From positions 1 to 63,503 of the forward strand of contig JAFGHU010000052.1 of NCBI GenBank assembly GCA_016929955.1: a DNA stretch of 63,503 nucleotides. The letters are read 5' to 3'. Each line of letters starts with the position of its first letter. Position 1 is the stretch's first letter. Below the pieces are notes generated by a model. It was not told where the DNA came from, made no database searches, and was given only the letters and a program-made list of their open reading frames with translations. Below are positions 59,982-63,503 of this stretch, piece after piece. Origin of the DNA: Bacteroidales bacterium. GTDB taxonomy: Bacteria > Bacteroidota > Bacteroidia > Bacteroidales > UBA12170. The position numbers and the translations under genes were made by a program.

Positions 59982-60803
59982 TTATTTTATTTTAGCGGTT
60001 TTCTTTTCCTGCAAAAAATTTTCTGGTGAAATAATGTCCTCGCCACTTTCTTCTTCTAATTCTTTTCTTGCGTTACCTGCGATTTTTCCACCAATTCGTG
60101 CTGCCTTTCTGTTTTGGATAAATCCTTTTGCATCTTTTGCTCTTGCAACTTTCGTTGTTGAGGCTTCACCAAGCATTGAAAAAATTAATTCAAGGTCAGT
60201 CATGTGGTCACGAAGATTTTGTCTTTTCAACCCTTTTACTTCTTTGTATTGTGAAGGAGTTAGTCCAAAAGTCGCTTTGGATATTTCTGCTGTTAAAATT
60301 GCATATTCTATTCTTTCTTTTACACCTCGCTTTTTCCATTCGTCAGTTAATTCATCTCGGATTGCGATACTTCGCATTCGTTTCTCAATCCATTCATCGG
60401 AATATCCTTTTGTCTTATAAATCTCTCTTGTCCTTTTTGACGCTAATTCAGGGTTTTCTATTTCTTCCAATCTTTCATAACCCACTTTTGCTAACCATCG
60501 TTTAAATGGTTCTGCTTTTGGTGATGGTATTGATTGAATTATTCGCAAAAGTATTTCTGTATCAGCGATTTCCGTTTCGCGCATTTTCCCGTCTTTTGCT
60601 TTCATTTTCAACTGTCGACAATTTGTCGACAGTTCAATTCCAATTTCCCTTTCTCTTTTTTTTAGCCTGTACCAGTAATCCCTTGGTTTAGCGCTTTCAG
60701 TTAAAATCTCAATAATATCAACGATTGCGAAATACCACTTTTCTTCTATTTTGTCCCAATAAGTCCGGACTTGCTGGCTTTGAAATAATTTTATGTTTGA
60801 CAT
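59982..60803 (-). CDS. Bro-N family / phage antirepressor-like protein
   Basis: WYFAIVDIIEILTESAKPRDYWYRLKKRE and PKAEPFKRWLAKVGYERLEEIENPELASKR. Confidence 0.88.
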   Translation of the reverse strand: MSNIKLFQSQQVRTYWDKIEEKWYFAIVDIIEILTESAKPRDYWYRLKKREREIGIELSTNCRQLKMKAKDGKMRETEIADTEILLRIIQSIPSPKAEPFKRWLAKVGYERLEEIENPELASKRTREIYKTKGYSDEWIEKRMRSIAIRDELTDEWKKRGVKERIEYAILTAEISKATFGLTPSQYKEVKGLKRQNLRDHMTDLELIFSMLGEASTTKVARAKDAKGFIQNRKAARIGGKIAGNARKELEEESGEDIISPENFLQEKKTAKIK

Positions 60804-60858
60804 TCTGATAGCTGTATAATGATATTAACAAAGATAAAGAAATGCTGATGAGTAAACT

Positions 60859-61146
60859 CTAATATTTTTTGTGGGAATTTTCTTTGTTATTAATTTTGGT
60901 GCGTTTTATTTCTCTTGCACCTTCTTTTTGAACTATTAAGAAATCCTTAATAGTTGCTTTTTCCTCCAGCTCTCCCTCTTCAAAAATGCTTTTTAAGTGT
61001 ATATTGGTATTTGGCACAGATGTTTGAAACAGCCCAATCATAAGCTTTTGCGTTAACTAAACGATTTCGCTCTGAAAACGAACATCTGTTTTTGTTTCTC
61101 CGCTTTCGGTTTGATAGATTATTATTTGTGAAGTATCCTCTTGCAT
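60859..61146 (-). pseudogene. RhuM-family N-terminal fragment, in-frame stop and truncated
   Basis: Manual translation from ATG 61146: MQEDTSQIIIYQTESGETKTDVRFQSEIV*LTQKLMIGLFQTSVPNTNIHLKSIFEEGELEEKATIKDFLIVQKEGAREIKRTK... TAG at 61057-61059, same frame as the 60859..61041 ORF. Confidence 0.82.
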
Positions 61147-61459
61147 ATTATTCTATCTCAATATTATCAATTTTTTTCATCAATCTGTCAGTTTCCGATA
61201 GGGAATAGCTTTTCATCAAAAGCAAAGATAAAAATTTACTAAAGTATTTCAAATCAAAAAAATACAGCCTAAATCTAATAAAACCAGCTAATTATTTGAG
61301 CAAATATTCAAATTATTATCTAAGGATATTTAAAGAAAAATTGTATTTTTAGCTTATCTTTATTTAGATTGAATATAAATTAGTTATTTTGCAGTAGAGT
61401 TTTTTATCCGAGTTACCATACTCAAGCAACAAATCTATTTTGTTAATAATAAAACACAT

Positions 61460-63217
61460 ATGGAAACAAATGAAGTTTTAAAGAAATTACCTCAACACTT
61501 AATGGATCTGATTATTGAGCAACCCTATAAAAAGTACACAGCTCAAGACCAGGCCATTTGGCGTTATGTAATGCGACAAAACTCCCATTATCTACCCAAA
61601 GTGGCTTATGGTTCTTACTTAAATGGATTAAAGCAAACCGGAATTAGTATTGATACGATTCCACATATGTATGGGATGAATAGAATACTTCGCGAAATTG
61701 GATGGGCTGCCGTTGCTGTGGATGGTTTTATACCGCCATCTGCTTTTATGGAATTTCAGGCCTATAATGTATTGGTAATCGCCGCTGATATCCGTCCGAT
61801 AGATCAGATTGGCTATTCTCCGGCTCCCGATATTATTCACGAAGCAGCTGGTCATGCTCCCATAATTGCAGATCCTGAATATGCTAAATACCTGAAAAAT
61901 ATTGGTTTTATTGGTTCAAAAGCTTTTTCGTCGGCCTTGGATCATAAACTCTTTGAGGCCATCCGATTACTGTCCATTTTAAAAGCCAATCCCTATTCTA
62001 CACAAGAAAGCATTGCCGATGCAGAAAAAGAAATTGAGGATTTGGAGCGAAAATTTGACGAATCTTCGGAAATGAATCGATTAAGAAACCTGCATTGGTG
62101 GACTGTAGAATATGGATTAATTGGCGATATTAATAAACCCGAAATATATGGCGCCGGTTTATTATCCTCCATCCACGAAAGTGTTAATTGCTTAAATCGA
62201 AACATTAAAAAACATCCCTATACGGTAAAAGCTGCTGATTTTAGCTTTGATATTACGCGTCAGCAGCCTCAACTTTTTGTCACCCCCGATTTTAAAACGC
62301 TCGACAATGTTCTGGATGAGTTTTCGCAATCATTGGCGTATAAAAGAGGAGGACTCTATGGCGTTAAACAAGCAATCCGGTCGGAAAATGTAGCCACACT
62401 GGTTTACAGTTCGGGCTTGCAAATTAGTGGTGTTTTTACTGAAGTTATAGCACATAAAAATACGCCTGCTTATATCAAATCAAGAGGGAAAACAAATTTA
62501 TGCGTGAATAACAAGGAAATCGACGGGCATTCTGTTGAAATGCATAAAGATGGATTTGGATCGCCCTGTGGTTTACTGAAAAATCAAAACAAATCCATCG
62601 AAGATTTTACGCCCGCGGAGCTGAAGAAACTGGGGATAATCGAAGGGAAAAGCGTTGAGTTAGAATTTGAATCTGGAGTGTCTGTTAGAGGTGTACTTCA
62701 AAAAATTGAAAAGAAGAATGGCAAAATAATCTTACTCACATTTTCTGATTGTTTAGTCGCCTTTCAGAACCAAATCCTATTTCAACCCGACTGGGGCATA
62801 TACGATATGGCTGTTGGCGATAAAATTATTTCTGCCTATTCGGGAGCAGCAGATGCCAAAGCGTATGGATTTCGATTTCCTAAATTTAAAGACAAAACCA
62901 TCCCAATTGAGCATGGCATAAAAGCGCAAAAACTTCATCAAATGTATGCCCTGGTTCGAAAAGTAAGAGAGCAACATCTGAACGAGAGCGATTTAAACAC
63001 TGTTTGGAAAGAAGTAGAAACAAACTATCCGAGCGAATGGCTTATTCAGATTGAATTGTTAGAAATTCTAAATCCAAACAACGATGTGTATGCCTCCATA
63101 GTAAAAAACTTAACAAAATTAAAAGCAAAAAAAGAGCTTAAGAAACTCATCGACGACGGACTTAAGCTTTTGCAAAATAACAAGGAGTTTATCGAAAACA
63201 AAAAAACTGTTCGGTAG
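61460..63217 (+). CDS. aromatic amino acid hydroxylase (phenylalanine 4-monooxygenase-like) with long C-terminal extension
   Basis: PDIIHEAAGHAPIIADPEYAKYL (iron-ligand region); PQLFVTPDFKTLDNVL; about 280 aa follow with no recognised domain. Confidence 0.88.
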   Translation: METNEVLKKLPQHLMDLIIEQPYKKYTAQDQAIWRYVMRQNSHYLPKVAYGSYLNGLKQTGISIDTIPHMYGMNRILREIGWAAVAVDGFIPPSAFMEFQAYNVLVIAADIRPIDQIGYSPAPDIIHEAAGHAPIIADPEYAKYLKNIGFIGSKAFSSALDHKLFEAIRLLSILKANPYSTQESIADAEKEIEDLERKFDESSEMNRLRNLHWWTVEYGLIGDINKPEIYGAGLLSSIHESVNCLNRNIKKHPYTVKAADFSFDITRQQPQLFVTPDFKTLDNVLDEFSQSLAYKRGGLYGVKQAIRSENVATLVYSSGLQISGVFTEVIAHKNTPAYIKSRGKTNLCVNNKEIDGHSVEMHKDGFGSPCGLLKNQNKSIEDFTPAELKKLGIIEGKSVELEFESGVSVRGVLQKIEKKNGKIILLTFSDCLVAFQNQILFQPDWGIYDMAVGDKIISAYSGAADAKAYGFRFPKFKDKTIPIEHGIKAQKLHQMYALVRKVREQHLNESDLNTVWKEVETNYPSEWLIQIELLEILNPNNDVYASIVKNLTKLKAKKELKKLIDDGLKLLQNNKEFIENKKTVR

Positions 63218-63252
63218 CTCATTAAAAATATCAGATAAAAAACAATAAGCTT

Positions 63253-63503
63253 ATGCCACATTATCGACAAATGGGAAAAATACCTCGAAAAAGACATATC
63301 CAATTCCGGAAGCCGAATGGCGAATTGTATGCTGAGGAGTTGGTTTCTACCGAAGGTTTTTCGGCTGATTACTCATTGGTTTATCACCATTATCCACCAA
63401 CACGCGTGCTTAAAATCGATAAATCTTTTTCTGTTGCCCCCGAAATAGCCATTAGTAAAAACCTGCAGCACAGAAGTTTTCTGGGATTTAACCTTAAGCC
63501 GGA
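63253..63503 (+). CDS. hmgA: homogentisate 1,2-dioxygenase, partial (runs off the window end)
   Basis: Manual translation: MPHYRQMGKIPRKRHIQFRKPNGELYAEELVSTEGFSADYSLVYHHYPPTRVLKI. Confidence 0.85.
   Translation, partial: MPHYRQMGKIPRKRHIQFRKPNGELYAEELVSTEGFSADYSLVYHHYPPTRVLKIDKSFSVAPEIAISKNLQHRSFLGFNLKP

Noticed and set aside
59944-60420. 158-aa plus-strand ORF
   Set aside because: Antisense to the Bro-N gene, whose reading frame has recognisable family motifs.

Overview
This 63.5 kb window looks like a Bacteroidota chromosome. It is AT-rich, it contains TAnnTTTG-type -7 boxes, and its protein families are typical of the phylum. Most of it is core chromosome: gapA, fumC, rplM-rpsI-rpsB-tsf, dxs/dxr, rseP, lpxH, rsmE, recQ, kdsD-lptB, glyA, trxB and a fused 2-oxoacid dehydrogenase E1. 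I found no tRNA, rRNA, CRISPR array or intact transposase. The most interesting parts are: (1) a hydCBA-type [FeFe]-hydrogenase operon with a minimal NuoF-like HydB, preceded by two tandem 18-bp Rex-like palindromes flanking a TATCTTTG -7 box; (2) a tightly coupled operon of an H-NOX gas sensor, a hybrid histidine kinase without its own sensor domain, and a stand-alone PAS-like protein with a C-x9-C-x5-C-x2-C cluster; (3) an accessory scar with a decayed RhuM pseudogene next to an intact Bro-N gene that carries a near-perfect internal palindrome; (4) dispersed and tandem intergenic hairpins; (5) an active/inactive pair of DUF3857-transglutaminase paralogs; (6) an aromatic amino acid hydroxylase with a long uncharacterised C-terminus next to homogentisate dioxygenase. 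All family names come from reading motifs; no database search was run.
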